A stretch of 64,000 bases of DNA from Macrobrachium rosenbergii (taxonomy: Eukaryota; Arthropoda; Malacostraca; Decapoda; Palaemonidae), in contig NC_089744.1 of assembly GCF_040412425.1 (NCBI RefSeq), forward strand, positions 39,459,599 through 39,523,598. Reading direction: 5' to 3'. Below are positions 24,474-38,979 of this stretch, one piece after another; position 1 is the stretch's first letter; each line of letters begins with the position of its first letter. The notes under the pieces are model-generated. The model had not been told where the DNA came from and made no database searches. It saw only the letters and a list, made by a program, of their open reading frames with translations. The translations under genes were made by a program, and so were the position numbers.

Positions 24474-27400
24474 ATGAGTTCCCCTACAACTATAACTAGA
24501 TGTCTACATTGTCATGGTAACAAATCCAGATGTTCATCATTAAAGGGATGCTTGTCCCAAGTAGTGGAAATTTGACATATTTTGGAAAATATGGAGAAAA
24601 TTAAACTTGGAGGTGAAAAATTACAAGTTGAAAATTACTGAAAATGATATATCAGTGTCATAAGTGACAGGCTGGAGTTTAGACGATGAGTCAGTGCATC
24701 ATAAGTGATCTAAAGGGCTAAGCAAAATGCTGAAGATATGACACACCTATGTAAGAAGACAAGCTATTAAAAGAAAAAAAATCTTCAGTATAAATTGGTT
24801 GATTGTATTTTTCTTCAAAAGTTGCAGTATGGATACTGGAACATAATAAATATATGGTATGAAACAATGAGGTAACAAGTAAAAAGTTAGCTAATAAACA
24901 TTTTGTGAATTTATAGTAAAATACTGAGTAAGTACTGTGATAGGGGAACTTAAAAAGCTTTCATTTACACCCTTATTTTTCTCCCATACAACTAAATTTT
25001 CAAAATTACCTCACAATGAAAATTTATTACATTACTTTTATACCATTACTAATAAACATTCTGTTTTATGATTATGTATCACTCTCTTTATTTGCCAGAC
25101 TTATGTTCAATACTGATTTCCAATTCTCATACCAGATGAGGAGGGACAAATGGGTGCATTCATTAAAATCTAGTATGCTGCAGTTGACCTAAGTGGTGAA
25201 TTATATACCTAGATGTTAGTCAACTCTTGTGCATCACAGCTTGAGTGGGAAAAGAGAAACAGAAGAGGGAAAAACACTAAACATTTATTATTTCATCCAA
25301 TTTTAAACTATCAAAATGGGAGGGCCTTGACTAAGTAATCCTCAATCCAATGGGGTGCAACCATTCATCAAAGAATTCATATGATATTCTCTCTCTATCT
25401 CTATCTCTCTCTCCTGTATTGCCTGTGTGTTAATTTAATCCTCACTAATAACTTTAATGAGAGTTAACCAAGATAAAAAAAGATGACTATATTTTATAAA
25501 TATTTCACACAATTTCCTATTACAGAAATTTGCAGACTCTGTCTGCCGTTTGCCAACCTCACCTCTACTAGTCCAAATCCTTAAAGTTTTACATGCAATT
25601 TCAAATTACTCACTGTAAACAAGTAGCTACGTTGAATGCAGACATGAGTTAGCTATCACGTTCTCAAAAGTTAAGGGGAGGTTCCAGCTGGGAGACCTTT
25701 TTTTTTTATTTCTGGATGGATCTCCTTAATTTTTTTTACTGATGAAAGTGTTATATCAGAGAAGTTATGTCCATGTGTTTCAGCGGCCTACCCCAGCCCC
25801 CATCCCCCCACCCCCGAAAAAATACCCCGAAAAGTTTTTTTCTGTTGATTCCACCTCCTTTATTAGTCAAGGTACAACTCTGAAAGTTCTTATGAGCAAA
25901 GTTAAAAGGTAGTTCTACAATCCCAGGGAGAGATATTTTTTATTATTAATTTAGTTTTTGTATCATTTATATGCAAATTATGCTTTTTCAAAAAATGGTA
26001 AATTTTGAGGCAAAAAACCATTCAAACAAAAACTAACACTGATATAAAAAAAAATCAGCTTTATCAATTTTGAGAGACACATTTCACCCAGTTGGCATAG
26101 CAAATTTCATTCAAATTGATCAATAAGTAATGGAGATGGGATCATTCAAATAAAAAAAAATTAGTTTTGAGTAAATCGTGTTTGAAAATTAAAAATGCAT
26201 TTACAATTATAATTGAAAGTTATTCTGAATTCTTTATGTTACATACCTTTATTGATATTCAATTAGAAAAGTAGATTAATTCTTAGATAGGCTCCTGGTC
26301 CCCCCACAACCCACCCAGGCTGGGAATTACCCATTTTACATGGGGGTGTCACAGCTGCCCAGACTGCCCTTTGTTTACATATGTTTACATATATATAATT
26401 ATCTTCCAAGAAAAGTGTGTGCATATGTATATTATGTGTAAATATATAAACAAGTTCCCAATAATAATTAATATAAATGGAAAACAACAACAACAACAAC
26501 AGAAAGTGAGCAAAAGAGCTGAATCATGACAGTCAGCTGATTTGGTTGTCAACACAGTTCCCTATGACGTCACTACTATATACAAGAGGAAATCCACACT
26601 TCATATAAAGTACTTTCATTTCTAGTCACTTTTATAAGTATTTATGTTATCATTAGATAGAAAATCTTATGAACAAACGATTATATCCACTGAAACACAA
26701 AGCAAAACAACAACAACAGAATGTGAGCAAAAGACAGGTGATTGTAGTCAGCTGATATGGCAATCGCCATTTTCTATGACCTCACTACTAAAAACGTGAG
26801 GAAATCCACACTTCATAATCATTTCTAGTTACTTTTTATATGTATTTATGTTATCATTAGATAGAAAACCTTATAAACAAAACGATTATACCCACTAAAA
26901 CACGAACAAACACACTATACACAAGGAGGGAGAAGAAGTCACAAGATATTTGTCAACAATCACCCCTTTGTTTACATAAGCCACTGAGTAGTTTCCGGTA
27001 CTCTGCTGCTGCTTCCCCTCCTAAACAGTGCCGGGGAACCGTATCATACATATGCATCACTGATAATATAAATACCTAAACAAAACTAATGATTACTTGA
27101 TGATTACATAATTTTGATGTTTTTGATGTAAATTTTTAATAAAATTACTGATGAAAAGAGCTCTGTAGCTATAAAACTATGATAGATATCATTATAAAAC
27201 TTCGTACTCTGACAGAGGAGTCATCATACAGTGCCTTGGTGTCAGTAATGGAAAAAAGTGATTTTGGCCGATTTTCACCCCCTATCCAGCCGGAAAACCC
27301 CCTTAATTCAGACAACAGATGAAGAAGCAAGCTGATCCCCTGACTATACAAATCTAAGGGCCTGATGGAAATGGTGAATGTCCCTTCAATTAAAAGAGGT

Positions 27401-28012
27401 CTAAGCTGATTAACATCACAACCTTACCAACATGAGCGACATATTTTTATTGATATGTAATGACAGATCAAAACCTAACTCCATCGATATTGACCTCAAA
27501 GAGGACACTTCTGAACTGCAACTGCCTCTCACGTTTGGAAAAATCCTGTACCTTGGCCAAAACAACTTAGTGTAACTGGATTTTCTCTCTGCAGAGTACT
27601 AATGGCACAAATTCTATTACATCCTGGTTGGCATCATGCCTTTCTATACATTACAATCAGAGGGCCCTTAATGGGCACAGTAAAAGCTCTAGTTCCTCTC
27701 CTGAAGTGGTAGGGATCTCTTTCTTAAAGATCAGCAGGTTCTACCATCACAGATGATTTCCTTACCCCACCTTTTCCCATTAAAGGTCTGTAGTTGACTA
27801 TTTCTGTTGTTTAACAACTGTGTGAGGACCCCTTCTATCTTAGGGCTAACAGAATAATTTCCAAAACTGTAGACTTGGCATCTGAAGGTTGTGACGAAAA
27901 TCCTAGATGCGACTATCTCAAAGATTTGGGCAAACAGATGGCTCTTCTAAATTTCTGGAAAAGATATCTTGGAACCATTCCTACCGAAACCAGTACAGCA
28001 TAGCTAATGAAG
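24474..28012. other. Intron F-G, central part, mostly featureless
   Basis: AT-rich intronic DNA with a TCTC-rich tract at 25388-25415 and a C-rich/A-rich stretch near 25790-25830. The segment 27360-28010 is less AT-rich and may be an old element. No gene motif seen. It also contains a tandem duplication, listed separately. Confidence 0.45.
26487..26908. repeat. Tandem duplication of about 215 bp
   Basis: Two adjacent units each begin with an ACA-rich tract and gtgagcaaaag. They continue through gtcagctgat, ggaaatccacacttcata, and end atttatgttatcattagat plus agaaa. The second starts near 26705. Divergence is moderate, about 10-15%. Confidence 0.75.
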
Positions 28013-28014
28013 TA

Positions 28015-30201
28015 CGATAAACCCCCGTATTCGCGTTCTCACAATTCGCGGACTCACGTATTCATGGATTTCTCTTTAGAACGTATCTACCCATTATTTG
28101 CAGAAAATTCACCCATTCGCAGTATTTTTCACTGAGAAATATTCACTAAATACTGGATTTTCATCTCATTTTCATGACTAAATGCACTTTTTTGATAAAA
28201 CCATTAAAATACTCAGGTAATGCTCAAGTTATGATAATTCACCTTATGATAATTCGATTTTGCACTGGGGTAAGCAATTAATACCGATACGACAACATTA
28301 TTTATAAAATATTTTTTAAACAATAGACAACTTTTCCTCCATCTCTTTATCCCATCTGCTAGTTAAAAAAGTAAAAGAGAATGATAAAAGTATTGTTAGT
28401 AATGTTATACTCTTGCATAAATGCGTACAGCCATAAACCGACCAAGAAACTGTTGTTTTGCTTATAACCGAATCGGATAACAACAGCTGTTTAACTGGTA
28501 TTTCAACCATCGTACAGTAATAAACAATTACCGTAGTTTATAGCACAAATGACGTTAAGTAGAATAGGACTGGTATATTTTTACGTTATACCTTTATTTG
28601 GTATGGATAAAAGATCGTCAAGGAAATATACTGCTAAATTTATGCTGCAAGTTGTAGCTGAAGCTGAGAATACAATGTTCAAGCTGCTAATGACCATACT
28701 GTAAATTATCGTGCATCAGCAACATGGATGAAACTTGATCGTAATTAAAATGGGAAAGAAAGTATTTTAATCAAAACTACTGGGCATGAAAGAACACATT
28801 ACTGTTATTTTACGCGTTAAACAATATGTAAAGCTTGTATTATGATGAAATCAATTGAAAATAACGCATGGAATCTTGAATTTTTTTTTTTACACAAAAC
28901 AAACGCCGCTAAACAGCCATCGTCAATTGTCATCTATTATAGCACAAATGACGTTAAGTAGAATAAGACTGATATATTTTTACATTATACCCTTATTTGG
29001 TATGGATAAAAGATTGTCAAGGAAATATACTGCTAAATTTAAGCTGCAAGTTGTAGTTGAAGCTGAGAAAACAATGTTCAAGCTGCTAATGACTATACTG
29101 TAAAAATTATCGTGCATCGGCAACATGGATGAAACTCGATTGTAATTAAAATGGGAGAGAAAGTATTTTAATCAAAACTACTGGGCATGCAAGAACACAT
29201 TACTGCTATTGTACGCCCTCAACAATAAATACGTAAAGCTCGTATTATGATGAAATCAAGTGAAAATAGCGAACGGAATCTTGAATTTTTTTTTTTTACA
29301 TAAAACAAAAGCCCCTAAATGGCCATCGTCAGTCGTCATCTATTAACGAAAATGATAGATAAATTAATTTCAAAAAGAGACGTATTTTAGTTATATTTCG
29401 ACTTAAAAACACTTTGTATAACTAAAAATAACCTTGCCCCTTATAAATAAAGTATGTAGACTCTAGAGATTCATTTATGCTAATTAGAAGCAAGAAAAGC
29501 ACTCAGAACTGAGTTAAATGCGGCGGAATAAATACCGCGTAAACATTTCCACACCAAAACATTGATGATCCCTATGATCGCAATTTATAATACAAAAGCA
29601 ATAAAGAATATATACATTATTATTAGATATAGTGAATTAACATTTTAAAAGATCCATGGAAAAGATGCATATTCGTTATACTGACGTTTGCATAATACGA
29701 TATGCGAATATAGAGTACAGTATAATGTAGGCTACACTACCATGTATGTATGCAATATACCATAGTATAGGCTAAGCTAATTCTTGTTTGTTATTCAATT
29801 TCTCTTTGTATTGAATTATCATAAGTCACTTGGCATGAACCTCCAGAATTAGCTGACATTAATAATTACTATACCGTGTATGTAAAGAGTATATTTTATA
29901 GTGTAGGCTAGGTTACCTTATATGTATACAGTACATGGTACCGAATACCCTAGTGTAGGCTAGGCTATGTTCGAGATACGTTTTGGTATTTCTCATTTTT
30001 TTCAACAAACAATGGTTTTTTTTTGGAACCTAACCCCATCATACGTAGGATAATACCTGTATAAGCATTTTTAGTTTGTTCTGTGTGTGTTTGAACTATC
30101 AAAATAGGTAGTTCAAGTGTTTTTAGAAGGGTTCTAAGTATTCACGGGTTTTAGCTATTCGTGGGGGGGTACACATCCCCCACAAATACAGGGGTTTACT
30201 G
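28015..30201 (+). mobile_element. Tigger/pogo-like transposon, copy 1 (plus orientation)
   Basis: Flanked by TA at 28013-28014 and 30202-30203. The left end is a degenerate form of CAGTAAACCCCCGTATTCG, the right end its inverse ending ggggtttactg at 30201. The interior encodes the start of a transposase DNA-binding domain, MDKRLSRKYTAKFKLQVV, twice: near 28600 and in frame 28855-29103. The rest is broken by stops. A segment of about 395 bp (28542-28936, then 28937 to about 29330) is tandemly duplicated, which accounts for the double motif. The K-R-Y-T-A-x-F-K-L-x-V-V pattern is the first helix of pogo/Tigger/jerky-type transposases. Confidence 0.8.
28542..29340. repeat. 395 bp tandem duplication inside the Tigger-like element
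   Basis: Both units start tagcacaaatgacgttaag, run through the KYTAKFK coding segment and a T9-11 tract, and end with cgtcaattgtcatctatta or close variants. The copy at 39157-40829 has only one unit. Confidence 0.8.
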
Positions 30202-30397
30202 TAATATGACATATCCTTACTGAGAAGGCTTCTCATATATAAAAAATAATGGAAAAAGGTATTTTCCTTGTATGAATACATATCCATAACCAAATTAACC
30301 TTGAATGTAGTGTGACTTCACAGAAGTCTGCGTTTATACCTTATTAATTATAATAATTAACAGTACTCTGATACTGAAGGCTAGTTACAGTACTTAC

Positions 30398-30666
30398 TTT
30401 GGCTCATCTAGCTGTGCCAACTGATACAGCATAGCAAATACATCTCTCCCCTGACTAGCCATAACAACACCAGGGAGCTGCTTTTCCTGTTCAAGGTTAT
30501 ACTGACTACCATGACCATCCCCAACAGCAGCTGCAGCGCCAGCTCCTCCACTAAGTCGAGAAGCACCTCCTGAAGCTCCACTCCCGCTAGCACCATCTGA
30601 GCTTGAGGCTTCTGGTGTGTCAGTGTAGCTTGCTGTGCCAGGGAGTTCATCCCAATTGTCACTGAC
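30398..30666 (-). CDS. USP24: USP24-like exon F (Ser/Gly/Ala-rich linker and LPGVVMA block)
   Basis: A 269 nt exon: 89 codons plus two bases. Acceptor gatgttcag, donor gtaagt. After VSDNWDELPG comes a low-complexity Ser, Gly and Ala linker of about 45 residues, in the place where vertebrate USP24 has a Ser-rich stretch. The highly conserved blocks QEKQLPGVVMA and FAMLYQLAQLDEP follow. The linker composition is lineage-specific; the flanking blocks give a secure identification. A short 190 nt GC-AG intron separates it from exon E. Confidence 0.93.
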
Positions 30667-30856
30667 CTGAACATCCATGCAGAAGAACAACAACAAATCA
30701 TGCCCTAAAACTTCTTTTCATGACATCTAACTAGAAAATGTTTCATTGGAAAATACCCTGTAATGCACATCGTATAGGTCAAAATGTTACTTTCATTCAC
30801 AAAATTACATACAGGAATAATCATCAGATAAAATTTGCTTGATTTAACAAACTTGC

Positions 30857-31078
30857 CTCTTTTAATTGTGCAGTTCCAGTTAAGTTTATTTTAGCCAGAA
30901 CACATGTGTTTGAGAAGATTCCCAGGTGGTGAAGTAAGCGATTATCCTGTTCAGCACCATTGACTAAAGCTCCACTACATCCCTCTCCAAATGTTAGAGT
31001 CTGAACTTGGTCAATGGATACACGAGCATGACTGGCAATTTTTCCTCTTACCAAACCAATTCGCTCATTACTGTGGCA
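30857..31078 (-). CDS. USP24: USP24-like exon E (ubiquitin-like domain)
   Basis: A 222 nt exon, 74 codons, phase 0 at both ends. Acceptor ttttttacag. The peptide starts CHSNERIGLVRGKIA, the counterpart of the HSNETIG-VR-KIA block of the USP24 ubiquitin-like domain, and continues to DNRLLHHLGIF, matching the KLLHQLGF turn. The only 5' splice site that keeps phase with exon F is gcaagt after the GAG of LKE, a GC donor. A later gtttgt would put a stop at the start of exon F. Confidence 0.92.
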
Positions 31079-32009
31079 CTGTAAAAAAATCAAACCTTAG
31101 ATTACTTAATGTAGATAAAAGACAACACTGTAACATCACAATATGTCCATTAACTTAAGGTAAATTTAGTCCAGTTTGTTTCTTTTACATAAGTTTGTAA
31201 AATGCAGAAATTTCTAAAGTGCAAGGCAGGCTCAGAATTATGAAATGTACCTTAATATGCAAAACAAATTTGTATTATTGAAACCCATCTCCAAAAAGGA
31301 GACAAAAAAAAAATACGTAATTACTTTGTCCTGAGTTTTACAGCAAGAGAGATTAGCCGATAAACACATTTGCACCAAACAAAAAACAGCATTATTGACA
31401 TTCGCAATGTAGCAAGTGAATGGTGTTCCTTATTACACTTACCTTTAAATATCACGGCTTCTTTCTACAGCCAATCAACTCTCCGCCAACACTGCATTTT
31501 ACTGAGCAGTGTGGCATAAATAAAATGAGAGATTTGCACTTTGTATAGGCACCCTGATCCTTATGCTTTCTTTTACAAGATTATTTCCTTACACTTCCTT
31601 TAAACAAGAGCTAATATAAATCAAATTACAAAAATGAATTACTTGTAAGAAGCTGTTATGCTTGTCTTTTACTAATCTCAAATACTGTATCATAAATTAA
31701 AGAAAAGCTTTCTGTGAATACAGTGCAGATTGGATCTATATAATCTGGCAAACCAAAGAGTTCCAAATACAGACGTTTAACCAGTACTGCAATTTTAAAA
31801 ATACTACAACCAAGCGAATTTCTAATAATATCACAGATAATAATTAAATGACATAATGTATACTACTGCCTCTGAATGAGACAATTCTTGAGGTGTCTGG
31901 TGCTTCACAAAGCCAATATATTAAAACTTTACAATACTGTACAGATTGTAATCACATACATAATGATAAACTATATTATAATGAGAAAACAAAATTATAA
32001 CTTCCCAAC
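31079..32009. other. Intron D-E, no additional feature
   Basis: A 931 nt AT-rich intron. No repeat or coding motif recognised. Confidence 0.6.
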
Positions 32010-32187
32010 CTCTAACTTGACATCCATTTTGTTGGAATCACAAGTGACTGTTAAAATGACAGGAGTGCCGGTGAAGGATGTTCCATGAGGTGGTAATGAA
32101 CGAGATCCAGGGTGCAGTTCCTCGATACTACTTATATAACGCTCGGCTAAAACTAAAACTCTTCGAATATGCTGCATACAGCTACTT
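32010..32187 (-). CDS. USP24: USP24-like exon D (start of ubiquitin-like domain)
   Basis: A 178 nt exon. Its first base completes the split Lys codon from exon C; 59 codons follow and it ends in phase 0. Acceptor ttggtttcag, donor gttggg (weak). The peptide contains RVLVLAERYISSIEEL, matching the conserved LLLLAERY helix of USP24, then LPPHGTSFTGTPVILTV, which corresponds to the LPHGASF-G strand opening the ubiquitin-like fold. The domain continues in exon E. Confidence 0.92.
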
Positions 32188-32494
32188 CTGAAACCAAAAG
32201 AAATGGTGTATGATACTTATTTCTAAACTTGACAAAAACAACAAATAACTTGGGGTATTTGAAGAAAAATTTTTGATAAAAGAACTGGTAAAAAAATAGA
32301 ACCTATTAGTCAAGACAATACAAATAATTTTTATGAAAAACACTAAATAATCAGACTTTAAGGTTACTTCCGAATACAATATTGAAAACAAAACAAAATA
32401 ACAGTAATTTATAAACTACCTACATTAGGATGTAGTCAATCAACACAAATATGTAAAATTCAAAGGCTACCTTCAGGTAAAATTTCATACTAAC

Positions 32495-32607
32495 TTGGAA
32501 GCAGCAGGTAGAGCCCCAATGTCTGATACAGCCATGGCAGTTAGGGTTTTTGTGGCAGTGGACACAGCAGCACCAACAGCAGTTTCATTGACACGTAACA
32601 TAGATTT
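32495..32607 (-). CDS. USP24: USP24-like exon C
   Basis: A 113 nt exon entering in phase 0 and leaving two bases into a codon. Acceptor atacttgcag, donor gttagt, which is weaker than consensus. The peptide, beginning KSMLRVNETAVG, includes the alternating block AVSTATKTLTAMAV. I recall the matching USP24 stretch as a similar A-T-K-L-T-A-A pattern directly after the CY-LE block of exon B, so no exon appears to be missing between B and C. Confidence 0.88.
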
Positions 32608-33340
32608 CTGCAAGTATTAAATATGCATATAATTATTAAACAATGGCAAATATCCACTACCAAAATTTTCAATAATATTCATGTTCCTTACATAAAACAG
32701 TTTTATAACCAACATGGGAAGCCTCTTACCAAATAAGTCACCAAGTCATTTGATGACACAGTCAACTAAACAATTCTACGAAATTCTAATCAGATGGTTG
32801 GAAATTACTGAACACAGAATGATATAATTAGCCATTTGAAAAGCATCTTGAAAAAAAAAGTGCACCCGCATCCCCTCATCTTGGGAACTAACAGCCCAAC
32901 AATTAATAACATAGATATTGTTATAAATAACCTTAAGCTCGAAGAGAAGCTGAATCTTTCTCAAAATAAAGAAAGACATGAAAATTTGGAGAGAGAAGGT
33001 ACTGTACTCTGTAGCTAGCTGTGTCCCCTTTTATGACCCCCTTTTGTTAATTTAAAAACTCTCCCGGGAAAACACCTGTAGGCTCTGTGAGCTGCACGCT
33101 AATGGCATCTCTCCCTTAGCCAAACCCGTTTTGCTACTTTTCTGCCGGTAGAGTGCTTTGTTTTCCAAGGATCGTATGATGAGAGATGGCCAGAGGCAAA
33201 TACAAACATCCCTTTTCCATGCGGAGAAAAATTGTGTATAAGTCAGTAGCCAATGAACCCTCATTGGAGTCACAAGCTGTCCTTCCAGCTCCAAGGGGCC
33301 TTCTCCCAACGGCGTCTCTATCCTGAAGGCAATCCAGCAC
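32608..33340. other. Intron B-C, exon-proximal part
   Basis: AT-rich to 33050, then a less AT-rich stretch to 33345 with a minus-strand frame (33408-33052). It shows no motif I recognise and is probably part of an old element. Confidence 0.4.
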
Positions 33341-33476
33341 CCCTTAAGACATTCACAGTTCAGGATTCGCAGCTTCACAATTACAGACTTTTCTGTGGAA
33401 CTTATCACCGAATTATTTATGAAAAATTCGGTAATTCGTGGATTTTTTCACAGAGAAATATTCACTAATTACTGTA

Positions 33477-33806
33477 CAGTAAACCCCCCGTATTCGCGTT
33501 CTCAATGATTCGCGGATTTCCTTATGGAACAGATATACACATTATTCACGGAAAATTCGCCCATTCGCAGTATTTTTCACTGGGAAATATTCACTAATTA
33601 CTATATTTTCATATCATTTTCAAGACTAAATGCACTTTTTGGGATAAAACTATTAAAATACTCAGGTATAAGGATTTTTAGTTTTTTTTTTTTAATTATC
33701 AAAATTGGTAGTTCTAAGTGCTTTTAGAGGGGTTTCCTGTACTCGCAGATTTTAGCTATTTGCAGGGGGTGTGGTATGCATTCCCCGTGAATACGGGGGC
33801 TTACTG
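33477..33806. mobile_element. Tigger-like MITE, 330 bp
   Basis: The left end CAGTAAACCCCCCGTATTCG follows TA at 33475-33476. The right end cgtgaatacgggggcttactg finishes at 33806, followed by TA. The sequence matches both ends of the larger element 28015-30201 without the transposase part, so it is an internal deletion derivative. Confidence 0.82.
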
Positions 33807-33956
33807 TATTTTTCTGTTATTTTCATGAATAAATACTTTTTTTATGTTAAAAATGATTTACTAATTTTCAAAATATTAATATTAAAGTAAACAGCAAATT
33901 ATCAATAACATGTATTTACTTTTCAAAACATATATTAAATATTAAGGTACTGCTTA

Positions 33957-35772
33957 CAGTGCTCCCCCATTTTTATGCAGGGATAGGTTCCAGAACCTAC
34001 TGCGAAATGCAAAATCCAAGGAAATGCAAAAATCCCCTCTAAAAATGCTTATAACTGCCAAATACCTTGTACCCCTTAAACTAAAATGTTTATAACTGCC
34101 TATTTTAACATTTCACTACTTAATTTGATAGTTCACACAAAAATATACCTTAAATTATCATACTACACCAATTTAATACCATTTCAAACAAAAATACACA
34201 CCAAATCATCATCCCAAAACACCAAAAGTAACCTTACATTACAATACTCTCCTACTACTCTTACTTATAACTGCCTATTTTAACAGTTCATCGCTAAACT
34301 TGACAATTCAAACAAAAATATACCTCAAATTATCATCCCAGAACACCCTAATATCATTTCAAAGTCATGTTGCAAAATTAAGTATACCAGCCTACAACTG
34401 CTACTCTTAGTATCCCCTATCATTAAGATGCGCACATTTTCTTTGGCCTACGTAACTTTGCGCATCGTTCTGTGCATACTGTAATGCACTAGGCATACAT
34501 TTTACTTATATTGATATTTTCCTGTGTTGTATGATGATTTTGAAATATTTACTGTACAGGTACGTATTTTAGGATAGTACTGGTACTGTATAGAGCATCT
34601 AATATACATGGGTAGTTTGGAATGACGGGACACATACCTCCATGCAAAATGCTAGGTTTGTTACATCATATTAGTATTTTCGTGATTACGTACAAATACA
34701 TTTAAGATAAAAAAAATTTATTTACTATAGTAAGTTCTTGGTTCACATCATTTTGTGGTTAGTCTTCACCATCTCCCATAAATTTATTAAAAAATTCTTG
34801 TGCCATCATTTGCTCTCTCTCTCTCTCTCTCTCTCAATATACATATACTGAGAAAACACAGCAAAATATCTATAACATGTTATTTCACTTACAGAATCTA
34901 TTTATACTGTATTGATCTAATCACCATAAAAATATTTAAAGTCCGAATTTCATACGTAGGCTACAGTAGCAATTTTTCTGTGACGATGTAATCTCATCTC
35001 TCTCTTGCATATCAGTACTGTACTGCACATATTCTTTAACGAAAGTAATATCAATTACTGTACCATAAGCATAAAAAAAAACATGAAAACCAAATCCAGC
35101 AATTCACGACAGATCGACGTAGGTAGCATTGCCATATTTTTTGCTTTATCTGATTTATTGTATCATATTTCATTACAAGTTTAGTTGGCTATGATTATCA
35201 CACACATTATAACAATACACAAGAGAATATTTGATCACTGTTGATGTTTCACCTCCAATCACCGTAAAAACATTTAAAATCTGAATTTCATATGTAGGCA
35301 ACTCTCAGCATTCTCATCCCAGCCATAGCTTATGTGCCTTTAGTTCTCATCCCCAGCAAGTTACTGTGCTTCAATACACATATAAACACTTCAGTTCTCT
35401 CTCCCTCTCTCTCTCTCAAACAGCATACATATTATACATATTACTTTAAAAGGAAAAAACAGAAAAATATCAGTGAAATGTTGTTTCACTTACAGAATCC
35501 ATTTACAGTATACTGTGCTTAGACTTCGATGTAAAAACCAGTTTCTCTTTCTCTCTCAGTATATATATATCTCAATGAAAAAATACAGTAATTAATAGTG
35601 TTGCTCTATGAAAAAAGCGAATTAGTAATAATTTTAGATATAGGCCCAAAGAAAAATCCGCTAATTAGTAAAATTTCCCCCACGGACAAGTGAATGATGT
35701 GTTCCACAAAAATCTGTGACAAAGTGAGCTGCAGAAATGTGAAATGCATAAAAGTGTGGGGGGGGGGCACTG
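33957..35772. mobile_element. Family B DNA transposon, copy 2 (1.8 kb)
   Basis: The left end CAGTGCTCCCCCATTTTTAT follows TA at 33955-33956. The right end is its inverse, with a long G-run, ending gcactg at 35772 before TA. It matches the outer parts of copy 1 (4086-8247) but lacks the foldback and piggyBac-like insertions, so it shows the family without them. CT runs at 34812-34833 and 35396-35418. No transposase. Confidence 0.78.
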
Positions 35773-35990
35773 TACAGTACTTGGCTTTCCAGTGTTTCCC
35801 CATGTACAGTACTGTAAAAATAAAACGTGGCTGCTTCAACTGTATGAGAGAAAATGGATGTACCTGAAAATACGGGTAACTTGAATAGTTTTCACATTTA
35901 GCTGTAAGCCATATATTTTTAGGGGTAATGTTTTAAGATGACTCTGAAATGCTATTAAAGTGTTTTAGACAATAGTTTAAGGGGAGCGCT

Positions 35991-36529
35991 GACTCCATAA
36001 GGCCCCATTATAAAGTATGTGCTTATAACTACCTTATGAATGAAGGGATTCCCTTCAAACTTTTACCACTTTTTCTTCAAATGATAATGAAAATTTTCAT
36101 TGTGGGAAATTTAGAAATTTGACTTCTAAGTTAAATTTTTTTTTGCAAGATAAAAAATTTTCAACACTTTTTAAAAATATGCAAAATAAATTTTCACTCA
36201 AAAATGAACTTCCCATGCAAAAATTGACATATATAGTTACACTACATTATGTAAAAGTTCATCGAATTTGGTTCAGTCTTCTTGGAGCTATAAGCTTTTA
36301 TTTTTGAAAAAAAAAAAAAACTAAGTTTTGAGAAAACAGCAAAAGAAAAAATGTATGGTTATTTTGTAATAACTATGAAACTAGGACAGTTAGAAGGCTG
36401 ATTTTTGCACAAAAACTATTTTGTCATATAAGAAATATGCCCTGAAATTTTCAATATAATCAAATGATTAGAAATGTGCTCTCTCTTGATTTATATGTTA
36501 CCTAAAATCTGCATTTATATACATATACA
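35991..36529. other. AT-rich intronic segment
   Basis: No gene. Long A/T runs, including A13 near 36308-36320. Confidence 0.45.
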
Positions 36530-36635
<106 letters not shown>

Positions 36636-36643
36636 CAAATATA

Positions 36644-36973
36644 CAGTAAACCCCTGTATCCGCGTTCTCACGATTCACGGACTCACGTATTCGCAGATTT
36701 CTCTGTGGAAGGTATCTACCCATTATTTGAAGAAAATTCGCCCATTTGCAGTATTTTTCACTTAGAAATATTAACTGATTACTGCATTTTCATATCATTT
36801 TCATGACCAAATGCACTTTTTGTGATAAAACTACTAAAATACTCGGGTATAAGCATTTTTAGAGGGTTTGTCTTGTGTTTAAACTATCAAAATAGGCAGT
36901 TTTAAGTGTTTTTGAGGGTTTTAGCTATTTGTGCTATTATGTAGTGATCCCTTAAGAATACAGGGTTTTACTA
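36644..36973. mobile_element. Tigger-like MITE, 330 bp, between TA microsatellites
   Basis: The left end CAGTAAACCCCTGTATCCG follows TA at 36642-36643. The right end cagggttttacta finishes at 36973 before TATA. Same family, length and orientation as 33477-33806. TA runs flank it on both sides. Confidence 0.8.
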
Positions 36974-36978
36974 TATAT

Positions 36979-36984
<6 letters not shown>

Positions 36985-37050
<66 letters not shown>
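36985..37050. repeat. (TA)n microsatellite
   Basis: An uninterrupted TA run of about 64 nt immediately after the MITE. Confidence 0.95.
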
Positions 37051-37054
<4 letters not shown>

Positions 37055-37094
37055 TATATATACACAAAAGGCCCATAAAACAATATTTGAATGC

Positions 37095-37290
37095 TGCAAA
37101 CCTATATTTTTGAGCACTTCCTTCTGTGCCCATGTTCACTGGTAAAATATGGACATATGATGTGTTACAAGAGTATATATACAAAGCATATGTAGGCATG
37201 GCAGTATATATACACTTGTAACACATCATCTCCCCATATTTACCAGTGAACCTGGACACAGAAGGAAGTGCTCGATAAATATGGTTGCCT
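37095..37290. repeat. Foldback between two TA microsatellites
   Basis: The left arm from 37112 (gagcacttccttctgtg, then gatgtgttacaag) is the reverse complement of the right arm at 37203-37274 (cttgtaacacatcat, ending cacagaaggaagtgctc). Arms are about 70 nt, weakly extended outward, around a spacer of about 20 nt. Confidence 0.85.
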
Positions 37291-37331
37291 TTTTATCTTC
37301 ATATTATACTGTTGTATTACAGTAAAAGATA

Positions 37332-38975
<1,644 letters not shown>

Positions 38976-38979
38976 ATCT

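Larger units (their letters stand above)
33341..35990. mobile_element. Nested cluster of TA-flanked transposons
   Basis: A family B-like fragment begins near 33340 (ttttctgtggaacttatcac matches 12554-12572) and resumes to about 35990. A 330 bp MITE (33477-33806) and a family B element (33957-35772) sit within it, each bounded by TA. Confidence 0.6.

Noticed and set aside
27160..28010. Possible further DIRS or LINE remnant
   Set aside because: Composition is less AT-rich than its surroundings, but no catalytic or structural motif could be read in any frame.
33052..33408. 118-codon minus-strand frame near exon C
   Set aside because: No motif, does not fit USP24, and its 5' part overlaps a transposon fragment.
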